Shown piece after piece: positions 1 through 8,279 of a DNA stretch of 64,000 nucleotides. Under the pieces are notes generated by a model. It made no database searches. It was not told the origin of the DNA and saw nothing but the letters and a program-made list of their open reading frames with translations. Source of the stretch: CAIKMD01 sp963702925 (GTDB taxonomy: Bacteria > Pseudomonadota > Alphaproteobacteria > ATCC43930 > CGMCC-115725). The DNA lies in the NCBI GenBank assembly GCA_963702925.1, contig OY969771.1, forward strand, positions 4,030,001-4,094,000, written 5' to 3'. Each line of letters opens with the position of its first letter. Position 1 is the first letter of the stretch. Made by a program: the position numbers and the translations under genes.

Positions 1-1
1 T

Positions 2-65
2 GCCGGGCTTGACCCGGCAATCCATGGTGCGGGAAGACGTGGATGCCCGGCTCACGGCCGGGCAT
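2..65. repeat. REP-like pair of GC palindromes upstream of serS
   Basis: Two short inverted repeats lie back to back: GCCGGG (2-7) pairs with CCCGGC (13-18), and ATGCCCGGC (43-51) pairs with GCCGGGCAT (57-65) around a 5-base loop. This resembles the bipartite REP-like palindromes scattered between genes in many alphaproteobacteria. The window starts inside or at the edge of the element, so its true left end is unknown. It could also act as the terminator of an upstream gene outside the window. Confidence 0.55.
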
Positions 66-113
66 GACGCCGGGGAAGGCAAGCGGGCGGAACGGTATAA
101 GAGACGAAATCAG

Positions 114-1391
114 ATGTTCGACATCAAAGCGATCCGCGACAATCCCGAGGCGTTCGATCGCGGCTGGGCGCGCCGCGGCTTGGCGCCGCGCACGCCCGAG
201 ATTCTGGCGCTCGATCGCGACTGGCGCGCGGCGCAAACGCGGGCCGAGCAACTTCAAGCGGAACGTAACAAGCTGTCGCGTGAAATCGGCGCGGTGAAGG
301 CCAAAGGCGGCGATGCCGCCGAGATCATGCGCCGCGTCGCCGAGACCAAGGAAGCCGAGGCGCGGCTCGAAGCCGAGGCCACCCGTCTCAAAAGCGAGAT
401 CGACACGCTGCTCGCCGGAATTCCCAATCTGCCCGCCGACGAAGTGCCGGAAGGCAAGGACGAGCACAGCAACGAGCTTCTGCGCCAGCACGGCACGCCG
501 CGGAATTTCAACTTTCCCGTCAAAGACCACGTCGCGCTCGGCGAAGGGCTGGGCCAGATGGATTTCGCCCGCGCCGGCAAGATTTCGGGCGCGAGATTCG
601 TGGTGTTGAAAGCCGGGCTGGCGCGCTTGGAGCGTGCTCTGGCGCAGTTCATGCTAGACCTGCACGTCACGACCAACGGCTATACCGAGGTCGCGCCGCC
701 TTTGCTCGTTCGCGACGAAGCCGCCTTCGGCACCGGCCAGCTGCCGAAATTCGCCGAGGATCTGTTCCGTACCACCAACGGCTTCTGGCTGATCCCGACC
801 GCCGAGGTGCCGCTGACCAATCTGGTCGCGGGCGAGCTGCTCGATGAAGCGGCGCTGCCGCTGCGCTTTACCGCCGGCACGCCGTGTTTCCGCTCGGAGG
901 CCGGTGCCGCCGGGAAGGATACGCGCGGCATGATTCGCCAGCATCAGTTCAACAAGGTCGAGCTGGTTTCGATCGCGCATCCCGATCGCTCGGAAGAAGA
1001 GCATGAGCGCATGACCGCTTGCGCCGAAGAGGTGCTGAAGCAGCTCGATCTGCCTTATCGCGTGATGCTGCTATGCACGGGCGATATGGGTTTCGGCGCG
1101 CGCAAAACCTACGACATCGAAGTCTGGCTGCCGGGCCAGAACGCCTATCGCGAGATTTCGAGCTGCTCCAATTGCGGCGAGTTCCAGGCGCGGCGCATGA
1201 ATGCGCGCTTTCGTCCCAAGGAAGGCAAGGGCACGCGCTTCGTGCATACGCTCAACGGCTCGGCGCTTGCGGTCGGCCGCACCTTGATCGCGGTGCTGGA
1301 GAATCATCAGCAGGCGGATGGCTCGATCGCGATTCCGGCGGCGCTCAAACCCTATCTCGGCGGGTTGGAGTTTCTCCGGTCCGATGGCTGA
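114..1391 (+). CDS. serS: seryl-tRNA synthetase
   Basis: This cytoplasmic class II aminoacyl-tRNA synthetase charges tRNA-Ser (and tRNA-Sec where present) with serine. The 425-residue product is normal for the family. It begins MFDIKAIRDNPEAF and carries the antiparallel coiled-coil arm at about residues 25-110. Class II motif 2 is visible as TRGMIRQHQF and motif 3 as NGSALAVGRT near the C-terminus. The frame stays open upstream to position 9, but that extension runs through a palindromic repeat and is not protein-like, so the ATG at 114 is chosen. It is followed after 8 bases by surE, and serS-surE-pcm is a common alphaproteobacterial order, suggesting one operon. Confidence 0.97.
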   Translation: MFDIKAIRDNPEAFDRGWARRGLAPRTPEILALDRDWRAAQTRAEQLQAERNKLSREIGAVKAKGGDAAEIMRRVAETKEAEARLEAEATRLKSEIDTLLAGIPNLPADEVPEGKDEHSNELLRQHGTPRNFNFPVKDHVALGEGLGQMDFARAGKISGARFVVLKAGLARLERALAQFMLDLHVTTNGYTEVAPPLLVRDEAAFGTGQLPKFAEDLFRTTNGFWLIPTAEVPLTNLVAGELLDEAALPLRFTAGTPCFRSEAGAAGKDTRGMIRQHQFNKVELVSIAHPDRSEEEHERMTACAEEVLKQLDLPYRVMLLCTGDMGFGARKTYDIEVWLPGQNAYREISSCSNCGEFQARRMNARFRPKEGKGTRFVHTLNGSALAVGRTLIAVLENHQQADGSIAIPAALKPYLGGLEFLRSDG

Positions 1392-1399
1392 GCATCCTC

Positions 1400-2179
1400 A
1401 TGGCTGAGCGTTTCGAGCTCGCACGCGCGCGTATTCTCGTCTGCAATGATGACGGCGTCGAGGCCCCGGGGATCAAGCTGCTTACCCGCATCGCCAAGAC
1501 CTTGAGCCGCGATGTCTGGGTCGTGGCGCCCGAGCAGGAGCAAAGCGGCGCCAGCCATTCGCTGACCTTGCATCGGCCATTGCGCGTGCGGAAGCTCGGA
1601 CCGCGCCGTTTCGCGGTGGACGGAACGCCGACCGATTGCGTGCTGCTCGCGGTCAACGCGGTGCTCGAGGGCAAGCGGCCCGATTTGGTGCTCTCGGGCA
1701 TCAATGCCGGCGGCAATATGGGCGAGGACGTGACTTACTCCGGCACCATCGCCGCCGCGATGGAAGCGTCGCTGCTCGGACTCAAGGCGATCGCGCTTAG
1801 CCAGAATGTCGGCGAGGAGGGGCCGCCGCAATGGGCGACCGCGGCGGCGCATGCGGCGAAGGTGATCCGCCGCCTTGCCGCGCTGCCATGGCCGCGGGAT
1901 TCCTTCTTCAACGTCAATTTCCCCGACGTGGCGCCGGCGAAGGTCAAAGGCATCGCCGCGGCGGCGCAAGGCGGGCGCAAGATCGGCGATCATCTTCTGC
2001 AGCGGCTCGATCCGCGCGGCCGGCCCTACTACTGGATCGGGCCGCAACGCGACGAAGCGCGCACCAGGCCGGGCAGCGATGTGCGCGCCGTGGCCGAAGG
2101 CAAGGTTTCGATCACGCCGGTGTTTCTCGATCTCACCAATCGCAAGGCGCTTGCGCAGCTCAAGAAAGCGCTCGCGTGA
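1400..2179 (+). CDS. surE: 5'/3'-nucleotidase SurE
   Basis: SurE is a metal-dependent phosphatase that removes phosphate from nucleoside monophosphates and is associated with stationary-phase survival. The 259-residue product starts MAERFELARARILVCNDDG; the NDDG metal-binding motif is at residues 16-19. Other family signatures are SGINAGGNMGEDVTYSGT and the NVNFP segment. The ATG at 1400 is preferred because it places NDDG at the usual distance from the N-terminus, although the frame is open further upstream over serS. Its TGA overlaps the GTG start of pcm, which points to translational coupling. Confidence 0.96.
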   Translation: MAERFELARARILVCNDDGVEAPGIKLLTRIAKTLSRDVWVVAPEQEQSGASHSLTLHRPLRVRKLGPRRFAVDGTPTDCVLLAVNAVLEGKRPDLVLSGINAGGNMGEDVTYSGTIAAAMEASLLGLKAIALSQNVGEEGPPQWATAAAHAAKVIRRLAALPWPRDSFFNVNFPDVAPAKVKGIAAAAQGGRKIGDHLLQRLDPRGRPYYWIGPQRDEARTRPGSDVRAVAEGKVSITPVFLDLTNRKALAQLKKALA

Positions 2180-2823
2180 CCGAAGCGGAGCAGATCGCAA
2201 AGCTGCTTCTGGAACTGCGCGAAGCAGGCATGACCGATCCGCGCGTGCTGAACGCGTTGGAGCGCGTGCCGCGTGCGCTGTTCGTGCCGCCGGCCTTTCG
2301 CGCGCGCGCCTATGAGAATGTCGCGCTGCCGATCGGGCATGGCCAGACGATCAGCCAGCCTCATGTCGTGGCGGTGATGACCGCGGCGCTCGAGCTTGGC
2401 GAGCGCCATATCGTGCTCGAGATCGGCACCGGATCGGGCTATCAGGCGGCGGTGCTGGCGAAGCTTGCGCGCCGCGTCTTCACGGTCGAGCGCCACCGCG
2501 CCATGCAAAAGACCGCCGAGGAGCGCTTCAAGGTGCTGCGGCTGCATAACATTACGTGCCGCTTCGGCGACGGCACCAAGGGCTGGCCGGAACAGCCTTC
2601 TTTCGATCGCATCATGGTCACTGCCGCGGGTGCGTCCATTCCCGATGCCTTGCTGGCGAGCCTTGCCGTCGATGGCGTGCTGGTGGCGCCGGTAGGCGAA
2701 GAAAAGCGCGATCAGACCTTGATGCGCGTGCGCCGCAATGCGGAGGGTTTTACGGCCGAGGATCTCGGCCCGGTGCGTTTCGTTCCCTTGGTCGCCGGGC
2801 TGCCGCGTGCCGCCGCGCGCTAG
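2176..2823 (+). CDS. pcm: protein-L-isoaspartate O-methyltransferase
   Basis: Pcm uses S-adenosylmethionine to methylate L-isoaspartyl residues in age-damaged proteins as the first step of their repair. The 215-residue protein has the AdoMet-binding motif LEIGTGSGYQAAVLA at about residues 76-90 and the family motif GQTISQPHVVAVM upstream of it. The start is a GTG that overlaps the surE stop codon (GTGA), and no better ATG precedes the conserved region. The surE-pcm pairing is widely conserved, in Escherichia coli followed by nlpD; here too a LysM/LytM lipoprotein gene follows 54 bases later. Confidence 0.95.
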   Translation: MTEAEQIAKLLLELREAGMTDPRVLNALERVPRALFVPPAFRARAYENVALPIGHGQTISQPHVVAVMTAALELGERHIVLEIGTGSGYQAAVLAKLARRVFTVERHRAMQKTAEERFKVLRLHNITCRFGDGTKGWPEQPSFDRIMVTAAGASIPDALLASLAVDGVLVAPVGEEKRDQTLMRVRRNAEGFTAEDLGPVRFVPLVAGLPRAAAR

Positions 2824-2877
2824 CGTGACGGTCCGATGACGTTGGCGGCGAATCCGGCGCTGACCTAGACTGTCGCC

Positions 2878-3954
2878 ATGATGGTGCTCCCGATCCGGAT
2901 CGAGATGCTTGCCGCCGTGATTGCGCTCGCGGCGCTCGCGGGCTGCGTGCGCAACGGGCCGCCCGCGCCAGTTTCGATGCAAGATGGCGCGCAAGCGAGC
3001 GGACAACCGCCGGGCCTGCCGCCGCCAAGTCCGGCTCAAACGCGCGAGCCCGCCGCGATAGCGGCGCCGAACGTGCCGCCAAAGCCGCCGGCTGCGACGG
3101 CGCAATCGCATGCGGCGCATCCGGATCAGGTCGTCGTCGGTAAGGGCGAGACGCTTTATATGATTTCGCGGCGTTACGATTTGCCTTTGCGCTCGATCAT
3201 CGACGCCAATCATCTCAACCCGCCTTACGCGCTGGCGACGGGAACCAATCTCGTTTTGCCGCAAGAGCGCTTTCATGTCGTGCAAGCCGGCGAGACGCTT
3301 TATGCCGTGTCGCGGCTTTACGGCGTCGATGTCACGACCCTCGCAAGCCTCAATCACCTCGCCGCACCTTTCGGGATCCGCTCGGGCCAGACCCTGCTTC
3401 TCCCGCCGCAGACCGAGCCGGCCGAGCGGGTCGCGATCGCGCCGCCGCGACCAGACAACGCGTCTTCGTCTTCGTTGCCTGAACGTGCCGAGCCAGCGCC
3501 GCCCAATTCGCCGGCGCCGCCGCAAGCAACCGCGCCGCAAAGCACCCGACCGCGCGGCGGCCGGGTTTTCGCCTGGCCACTCGAAGGGCGCATCATCGAA
3601 TCCTACGGCACCGGCCCGTCAGGCACGCATAATGACGGGATCAACATCGCCGCGCGCGCGGGCGAGCCGGTGCGTGCCGCCGATAACGGCACGGTCGCCT
3701 ATGCCGGCAATGAATTGCGCGGCTACGGCAATCTCGTGCTGGTGAAGCATCCGGGCGGCTATATGACGGCCTACGCCCATAATGCGAAGTTGCTGGTGCG
3801 GCGTGGCGAAGTCGTGAAGCGCGGACAGCAAATTGCGGTGGCCGGTTCGACCGGCACGGTCAGCTCCCCCCAGCTCCATTTCGAGATCCGCCAGGGCACG
3901 CGCGCGCTCGATCCGATCAATTATTTGCCATCGCTGAGCGCCAACGCCAATTAA
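2878..3954 (+). CDS. NlpD-like LysM/LytM lipoprotein, degenerate peptidase domain
   Basis: This 358-residue envelope protein starts with a lipoprotein signal whose lipobox LAGC puts the lipidated Cys at residue 23. A Pro/Ala-rich linker follows, then two LysM peptidoglycan-binding domains (about 84-128 and 131-176), a second linker and a LytM/M23 domain (about 229-350). The zinc-binding H-x3-D signature is replaced by NDGIN (252-256), and the HxH motif reads QLH (332-334). Two of three metal ligands therefore appear lost, as in E. coli NlpD, which activates amidases instead of cutting itself. The role is inferred to be control of cell-wall hydrolases at division. Two adjacent ATGs open the frame; either may be used. 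Confidence 0.88.
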   Translation: MMVLPIRIEMLAAVIALAALAGCVRNGPPAPVSMQDGAQASGQPPGLPPPSPAQTREPAAIAAPNVPPKPPAATAQSHAAHPDQVVVGKGETLYMISRRYDLPLRSIIDANHLNPPYALATGTNLVLPQERFHVVQAGETLYAVSRLYGVDVTTLASLNHLAAPFGIRSGQTLLLPPQTEPAERVAIAPPRPDNASSSSLPERAEPAPPNSPAPPQATAPQSTRPRGGRVFAWPLEGRIIESYGTGPSGTHNDGINIAARAGEPVRAADNGTVAYAGNELRGYGNLVLVKHPGGYMTAYAHNAKLLVRRGEVVKRGQQIAVAGSTGTVSSPQLHFEIRQGTRALDPINYLPSLSANAN

Positions 3955-4018
3955 CCCTCCGTTGCCTCTTAAAAAGGCACAATGTGACAATGAAATCAGG
4001 GCGCTGGCCGGCAACAAC

Positions 4019-4033
4019 TTAACCGGCAGTTAA
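4019..4033. promoter_or_regulatory. CtrA-type motif TTAA-N7-TTAA before the FIST operon
   Basis: Perfect TTAA CCGGCAG TTAA, matching the consensus binding site of the alphaproteobacterial response regulator CtrA. It lies 66 bases upstream of the ATG of the FIST gene, a plausible promoter position. That CtrA exists in this organism and binds here is inference. Confidence 0.6.
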
Positions 4034-4099
4034 GTAGGCAAATGCTACGAAAGCGTGCCGTTTTTTTTTGCCCGTTTCATTCGGAAGGAGAATCCGCCG

Positions 4100-5227
4100 A
4101 TGAAAGTTGAGCAGCGGGTTTGGCAACCTCGGCGTGGCTGGTCCGTGACAGAATCGGACGGATCGATCTCGCCCTCGCTGGTCCTTTATTTCGCGTCGCC
4201 GGGTACGCTCGACGACGGCAAGCGCTTTGCCGAAATCAAGGCGGCCTATCCTGGCGCGCCCGTGCTGGGCTGCACCACCGGCGGCGAGATCGCCGCGGTC
4301 GACGTGCATGATGGCAGCGTGGTCGCGACCGCGATCGAATTCGCGCAAACCAAGGTCGCGCTCGCCGAGGACAAGGTTGCGCCGGGCAAGACCTCGTTCG
4401 AGATCGGCGCGAAGCTCGCCGCCGCTTTGCCGGCGCAAGGCTTGCACAACGTGTTCCTGTTGTCGGACGGCACCAAGGTGAATGGCAGCGAGCTGGTCGC
4501 GGGCGTGCAGCACGTGCTCGGGCGCGATGTCTGCTTGACCGGCGGGCTGGCCGGCGACGGGGCAAGCTTCCTGACCACCAAGGTCGGGCTCGACGCCAAT
4601 CCCGAAACCGGCAAGGTCGTAGCGGTCGGCTTTTACGGCGACCATATCCGCGTCGGCTATGGCAGCGTTGGCGGTTGGGATGCGATCGGCCCCGAGCGCA
4701 TGATCACGCGCGCCGAAGGCAACACGCTCTACGATCTCGACGGCAAGCCGGCGCTCGATCTCTACAAGCAATATCTCGGCGCCGAGGCGGCGAATTTGCC
4801 GGCGAGCGCCTTGCTGTTCCCGCTGCGCATCCATCCCCAAGGCGAGCCGGATTCGAGTCTTGTGCGCACGGTCGTGGGCGTCGACGAAGCAAAGAAGGCG
4901 ATGATCTTCGCGGGCACGATTCCGGAGGGTCATGTCGCGCAAGTGATGCTCGGAAATTTCGATCACCTCATCGCCGGGGCCGGGCGCGCCGCCAAAAAGG
5001 CCGCAATTCCCGAGGCAAGGCTCGCGATTTTGGTGAGCTGCATCGGCCGCAAGCTTCTGCTGGGTCAACGCATCGCCGACGAAGTCGAGGCTGTGGCCGA
5101 GGTGCTCGGCGCGGATTGCCGTACCACCGGCTTTTATTCCTATGGCGAGATCGCGCCGATGGAGAGCCTGCCGGTGTGCGACCTTCACAACCAGACCATG
5201 ACCATTACCACCTTCGCCGAAGTCTAG
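4100..5227 (+). CDS. FIST N/C domain sensory protein
   Basis: The 375-residue soluble protein has the two-part FIST architecture: FIST_N at about residues 30-215, with the signature LGCTTGGEIA near residue 55, and FIST_C at about 220-365, ending in the conserved FYSYGEIAP segment. FIST domains are predicted small-ligand sensors, often proposed to bind amino acids, and occur next to or fused with signalling modules. No signal peptide is seen, so it should be cytoplasmic. The ATG at 4100 is chosen because GGAGAA lies just upstream. The histidine kinase gene begins 2 bases after the stop, so both should be made from one transcript and act together. Confidence 0.9.
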   Translation: MKVEQRVWQPRRGWSVTESDGSISPSLVLYFASPGTLDDGKRFAEIKAAYPGAPVLGCTTGGEIAAVDVHDGSVVATAIEFAQTKVALAEDKVAPGKTSFEIGAKLAAALPAQGLHNVFLLSDGTKVNGSELVAGVQHVLGRDVCLTGGLAGDGASFLTTKVGLDANPETGKVVAVGFYGDHIRVGYGSVGGWDAIGPERMITRAEGNTLYDLDGKPALDLYKQYLGAEAANLPASALLFPLRIHPQGEPDSSLVRTVVGVDEAKKAMIFAGTIPEGHVAQVMLGNFDHLIAGAGRAAKKAAIPEARLAILVSCIGRKLLLGQRIADEVEAVAEVLGADCRTTGFYSYGEIAPMESLPVCDLHNQTMTITTFAEV

Positions 5228-5229
5228 GC

Positions 5230-6192
5230 ATGCACAAGCTGTTGGAACGCCAACTCAAGCAGGCGAGACGGGCGAGCGCGACCGGGGAGGTCGATCTCGA
5301 CTTGCTGATCGAGCTGGTCGATGCGGCCTATATCGAGGTCGACCGCGAACGCCGCTATACGGCGCATGCGCATCAGGTGATGCGCGACGAGCAGGCCGAG
5401 CTGTTGAAGCGTGAAGTGGCAGCACAGCAGGCCATGGCGCGCTTCGGTGCGGAGAAGGCCGAGGCCGAGCGCGCGCGCGCGGCGGCCGAAGCCGAGCTCT
5501 TGAAGCAGGAGCGTATGTCGCTGCTCGGCCGTTTGACCGCGTCGGTGGCGCACGAGCTGCGCAACCCGCTGAGCACGATCCGCAACACGGTGCATGCGAT
5601 CCACCATGCGGCGCGCGGCAAAGGCCTGGCGATCGACCGCCAGATGTCGCGCATCGAGCGCACCATCGACCGCTGCGACGGCATCATCGGCGATCTGCTC
5701 GACTATGCCGGCGCGCGCGAGCTCAAGCCTACGGCGCTGAAGCTGGACAATTGGCTCGGCGAGATTCTTGACGACCAGACGCCGCCCGACGGCATCGCGA
5801 TCGAGCGTCGCCTCGGCGCGCCGGGCGTCGTGGTTTCGGCCGATGCCGAACGGCTGCGCTGTGCCATCGTCAACCTGATCGAGAATGCGATCGAGGCGAT
5901 CACCGAAACGCCCGGCCTGTTCGAGCGCCGCATCACGGTGGCGAGCTTTGTCGGTGCCATGGCCGAGATCGTCGTTACCGATAGCGGGCCTGGCATTCCC
6001 GCCGACGTTATGGCACGCGTGTTCGAGCCGCTTTTCAGCACGCGCGCTTTCGGCACCGGGCTCGGCCTGCCGACGGTCAAGCAGATCGTCGAGCAGCATG
6101 GCGGCGACATCGCCATCGGCAACGGCCTGCAAGGCGGCACGCGCGTGCAAATCCGCCTGCCGCTGCCTGCGGCGAAAAGCCAAGCGGCTTAG
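5230..6192 (+). CDS. soluble histidine kinase paired with FIST protein
   Basis: This 320-residue kinase lacks transmembrane segments. An N-terminal helical region (about 1-95) rich in Glu, Ala and Arg is a likely coiled coil. The dimerisation/phosphoacceptor domain contains ASVAHELRNPLSTIRN with H108 as phosphorylation site, followed by an HATPase_c domain with NLIENAIEAI, DSGPGIP and GTGLGLPTVKQI. It starts 2 bases after the FIST stop codon, so the FIST protein is the likely input partner. No response regulator lies next to it; the phosphoryl acceptor must be elsewhere. The domain assignment is firm, the pairing is inferred from gene order. Confidence 0.9.
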   Translation: MHKLLERQLKQARRASATGEVDLDLLIELVDAAYIEVDRERRYTAHAHQVMRDEQAELLKREVAAQQAMARFGAEKAEAERARAAAEAELLKQERMSLLGRLTASVAHELRNPLSTIRNTVHAIHHAARGKGLAIDRQMSRIERTIDRCDGIIGDLLDYAGARELKPTALKLDNWLGEILDDQTPPDGIAIERRLGAPGVVVSADAERLRCAIVNLIENAIEAITETPGLFERRITVASFVGAMAEIVVTDSGPGIPADVMARVFEPLFSTRAFGTGLGLPTVKQIVEQHGGDIAIGNGLQGGTRVQIRLPLPAAKSQAA

Positions 6193-6282
6193 ACGCCATC
6201 GTCCCACGATTTTCCGCGCCGCACGATTGACGCTTCCCCGCGCGCGCCCGCATCATGGGCGCCGCAAACCGGGGGAGAGATC

Positions 6283-7400
6283 ATGCAGCGTTATACGCGT
6301 ACCATCGCCGAGCTGTGGCAGCATTGGCAGCCCAATGCCAAGAACGCGCTCCATCCGATGGTGTTCACGCGTTTCGAGGATCATCAGCGCGTCTTTCAGA
6401 AGCTCACCTCGCTCGACCGCGACGCATGGGCCGCAGCGTATAGCGCGGAAGCCGAGCCGCATGAGGCGCGCGCGCGCGCTGCGGCGGCCAAGGGCGACGC
6501 CGCGGCGGCGAAAGAGCATTATCTCCACGCTTACGGGCTTTATCGCATGGCGCGGTTCCCGGCCACGAATTCGCCGGGCAAACGTGCCGCCTATCGCAAG
6601 TCGCAGGAAATGTATCTCGCCGCCGCGCGCTACTTTCCTTTCGCTTTCGAGCGGGTCGAGATTCCGTTCAAAGGCCGGCCGGGCGAGGGCACGCATTCGG
6701 TCGGCTATTTCGTCCGGCCGAAGGACAGCACGGAAAAGTTGCCGCTGGTCATCATGTGGGCCGGCATCGATACCTTCAAAGAGGACCGCACCGAGATCTG
6801 GGAACCGATTTTGGCGGCGCGGATGTCGCTGCTGCTCATCGATATGCCGGGGACGGGCGACGCGCCGCTTTTCGGCTCCGAAGATGCCGAGCGTTTATGG
6901 GATGCCGTGCTCGATTGGTGCGCGACATGGCGCGAGATCAATGCCGGCCGCATCGCCGCCTGGGGCGGCAGCACCGGCGGCTATTGGGCGGCGAAAGTCG
7001 CGCACACCCATCGCGCGCGTTTGGCCGCCGTGGTGTGCCATGGTGGTTGCGCGCTTTCGCCTTCACGCCGGAATGGATCGAGAAGGCGCAGCACGGCTCT
7101 TACGCCTTCGAGCTGGCGGAAACCTTGGCGAGCGCTTTCGGCCGCAACGGCTTCGACGAATGGGTCGAGTTCTGTCCGCGCTTGTCGCTCTTGAAGCAAG
7201 GCGTGATCGACCAGCCTTGCGCGCCGCTGCTGCTCGTCAACGGCACGCAGGATTCGATTTTCCCGATCGAGGACATGCATCTGCTGCTGGAGCACGGCAA
7301 TCCCAAGACCGCGCGCTTCTATCCGGTCGGCCATATGGGCTACACGCCCGACACCAATCCGACGATCATCCGCTGGATTGCAGAGAGAGTGCGGGCGTAA
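6283..7400 (+). pseudogene. FrsA-like alpha/beta hydrolase, broken by a frameshift near 7047
   Basis: The first part reads in one frame from the ATG at 6283, which follows a GGGGGAGAG ribosome site. It contains the nucleophile elbow WGGSTGGYW. After VVCHGG the frame runs into unrelated sequence, while the frame one base back continues as LRAFAFTPEWIEKAQ and carries the expected catalytic Asp region (NGTQDSIFP) and His region (GHMGYTP) to the stop at 7400. One missing base around 7045-7049 would restore a single protein of about 372 residues. The fold resembles FrsA/DUF1100 esterases and pseudooxynicotine-hydrolase relatives; the substrate is unknown. A sequencing error and a genuine inactivating deletion cannot be told apart here. 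Confidence 0.75.
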
Positions 7401-7480
7401 CCCGGATCGGCAAGGCGAGGGATCATCGCCGTTCCCGATGGATCGAAGAAGGCAGCGAGCCTCGTGCTCGCAGGGCCCTC

Positions 7481-8095
7481 CTACTGTAAGCGCGGTGGCA
7501 CGTGGCCATTGGGTGCGCCTTGCATCATGCCCTGATGCATCATACCGCCGGCGTTCCTCATCATTGCTATATGGACGGCCTGCATCCCGCCTTCGACGAG
7601 ATCGCTCACTTCGGCGGCGTGTTTCTGGAGCGCGGCTACGGTCGTCGGGTCGTTCGATGTCTGTACGACGACCGTGCCGTTTGCGGTCGTCTCGATGTCG
7701 GTGTGAACCTTGTCGCCGTTTTTCAGAATCGAATGTAGCGCCGGGCTCTCGATCGGCAGGCCGGGATCGCTTTGCGCGTCGACACGTCCCGCCATGCTCG
7801 CAACGTGATCTTTGAGGAGCTGTGCGATTTGCGGATCGTCCAATTCCGTGACCGTTCGGATGCCGTCGGGCAGATTTGTAACGGTGCGCTTGATCCGGTC
7901 GTGGTTGACGATCAGCTCGTGGATGACGCCCAATTGCGCCATTGTTGCCGGATCATGGGCCATGCCCATCGTCATTCCCGGACCCATGCCTTGCGGCCCA
8001 CCATGCATCGGCGATTGCGCGAAGGCCTGCCAGCCAATGGTTCCGGCAATTGCGACGGCGGCGCCGACGCCTAGTATCTTAGTGATCCTTTTCAT
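7481..8095 (-). CDS. His/Met-rich periplasmic protein beside a two-component system
   Basis: The 204-residue product starts with a Sec signal peptide (about 1-27, ending AFAQ). The mature N-terminus is rich in Met, His and Gly (for example MGPGMTMGMAHD), and the C-terminus again has clustered Met and His (GGMMHQGMMQG). The middle is an uncharacterised helical domain. Met/His clusters of this type are typical of periplasmic copper or silver binding, but binding is inferred. The gene is divergent from an OmpR-type regulator gene, with a tandem 10-bp repeat between them, so it is a likely regulated target. No named family was recognised. Confidence 0.75.
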   Translation of the reverse strand: MKRITKILGVGAAVAIAGTIGWQAFAQSPMHGGPQGMGPGMTMGMAHDPATMAQLGVIHELIVNHDRIKRTVTNLPDGIRTVTELDDPQIAQLLKDHVASMAGRVDAQSDPGLPIESPALHSILKNGDKVHTDIETTANGTVVVQTSNDPTTVAALQKHAAEVSDLVEGGMQAVHIAMMRNAGGMMHQGMMQGAPNGHVPPRLQ

Positions 8096-8191
8096 CGGGT
8101 TGCTCCTTTGATGCCTGCGCGACGGGCAATCCGTCGTTGGAAAACATCTAAGGGCTGCCTGTCACGAGAGTTTGTCGGCGCGCCACGAGAA

Positions 8192-8211
8192 TGTGCCAAA
8201 CTGTGTCAAAC
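8192..8211. promoter_or_regulatory. tandem 10-bp repeat, candidate response-regulator operator
   Basis: TGTGCCAAAC is immediately followed by TGTGTCAAAC, nine of ten bases identical. OmpR/PhoB-class regulators bind direct repeats spaced by about one helical turn. The repeat lies between the divergent periplasmic-protein gene and the response regulator gene. TGTGCCA (8192-8198) also pairs with TGGCACA at 8220-8226, so a hairpin is an alternative reading. Confidence 0.5.
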
Positions 8212-8279
8212 CGCCGGTCTGGCACAGCTCGTCGCAATTTTTCCCGCCGGTGACCGCCGAGACACCTTAAATTTGAGCC

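Noticed and set aside
9..113. N-terminal extension of seryl-tRNA synthetase
   Set aside because: It translates a palindromic repeat and lacks similarity to the conserved MFDIKAIRDN start.
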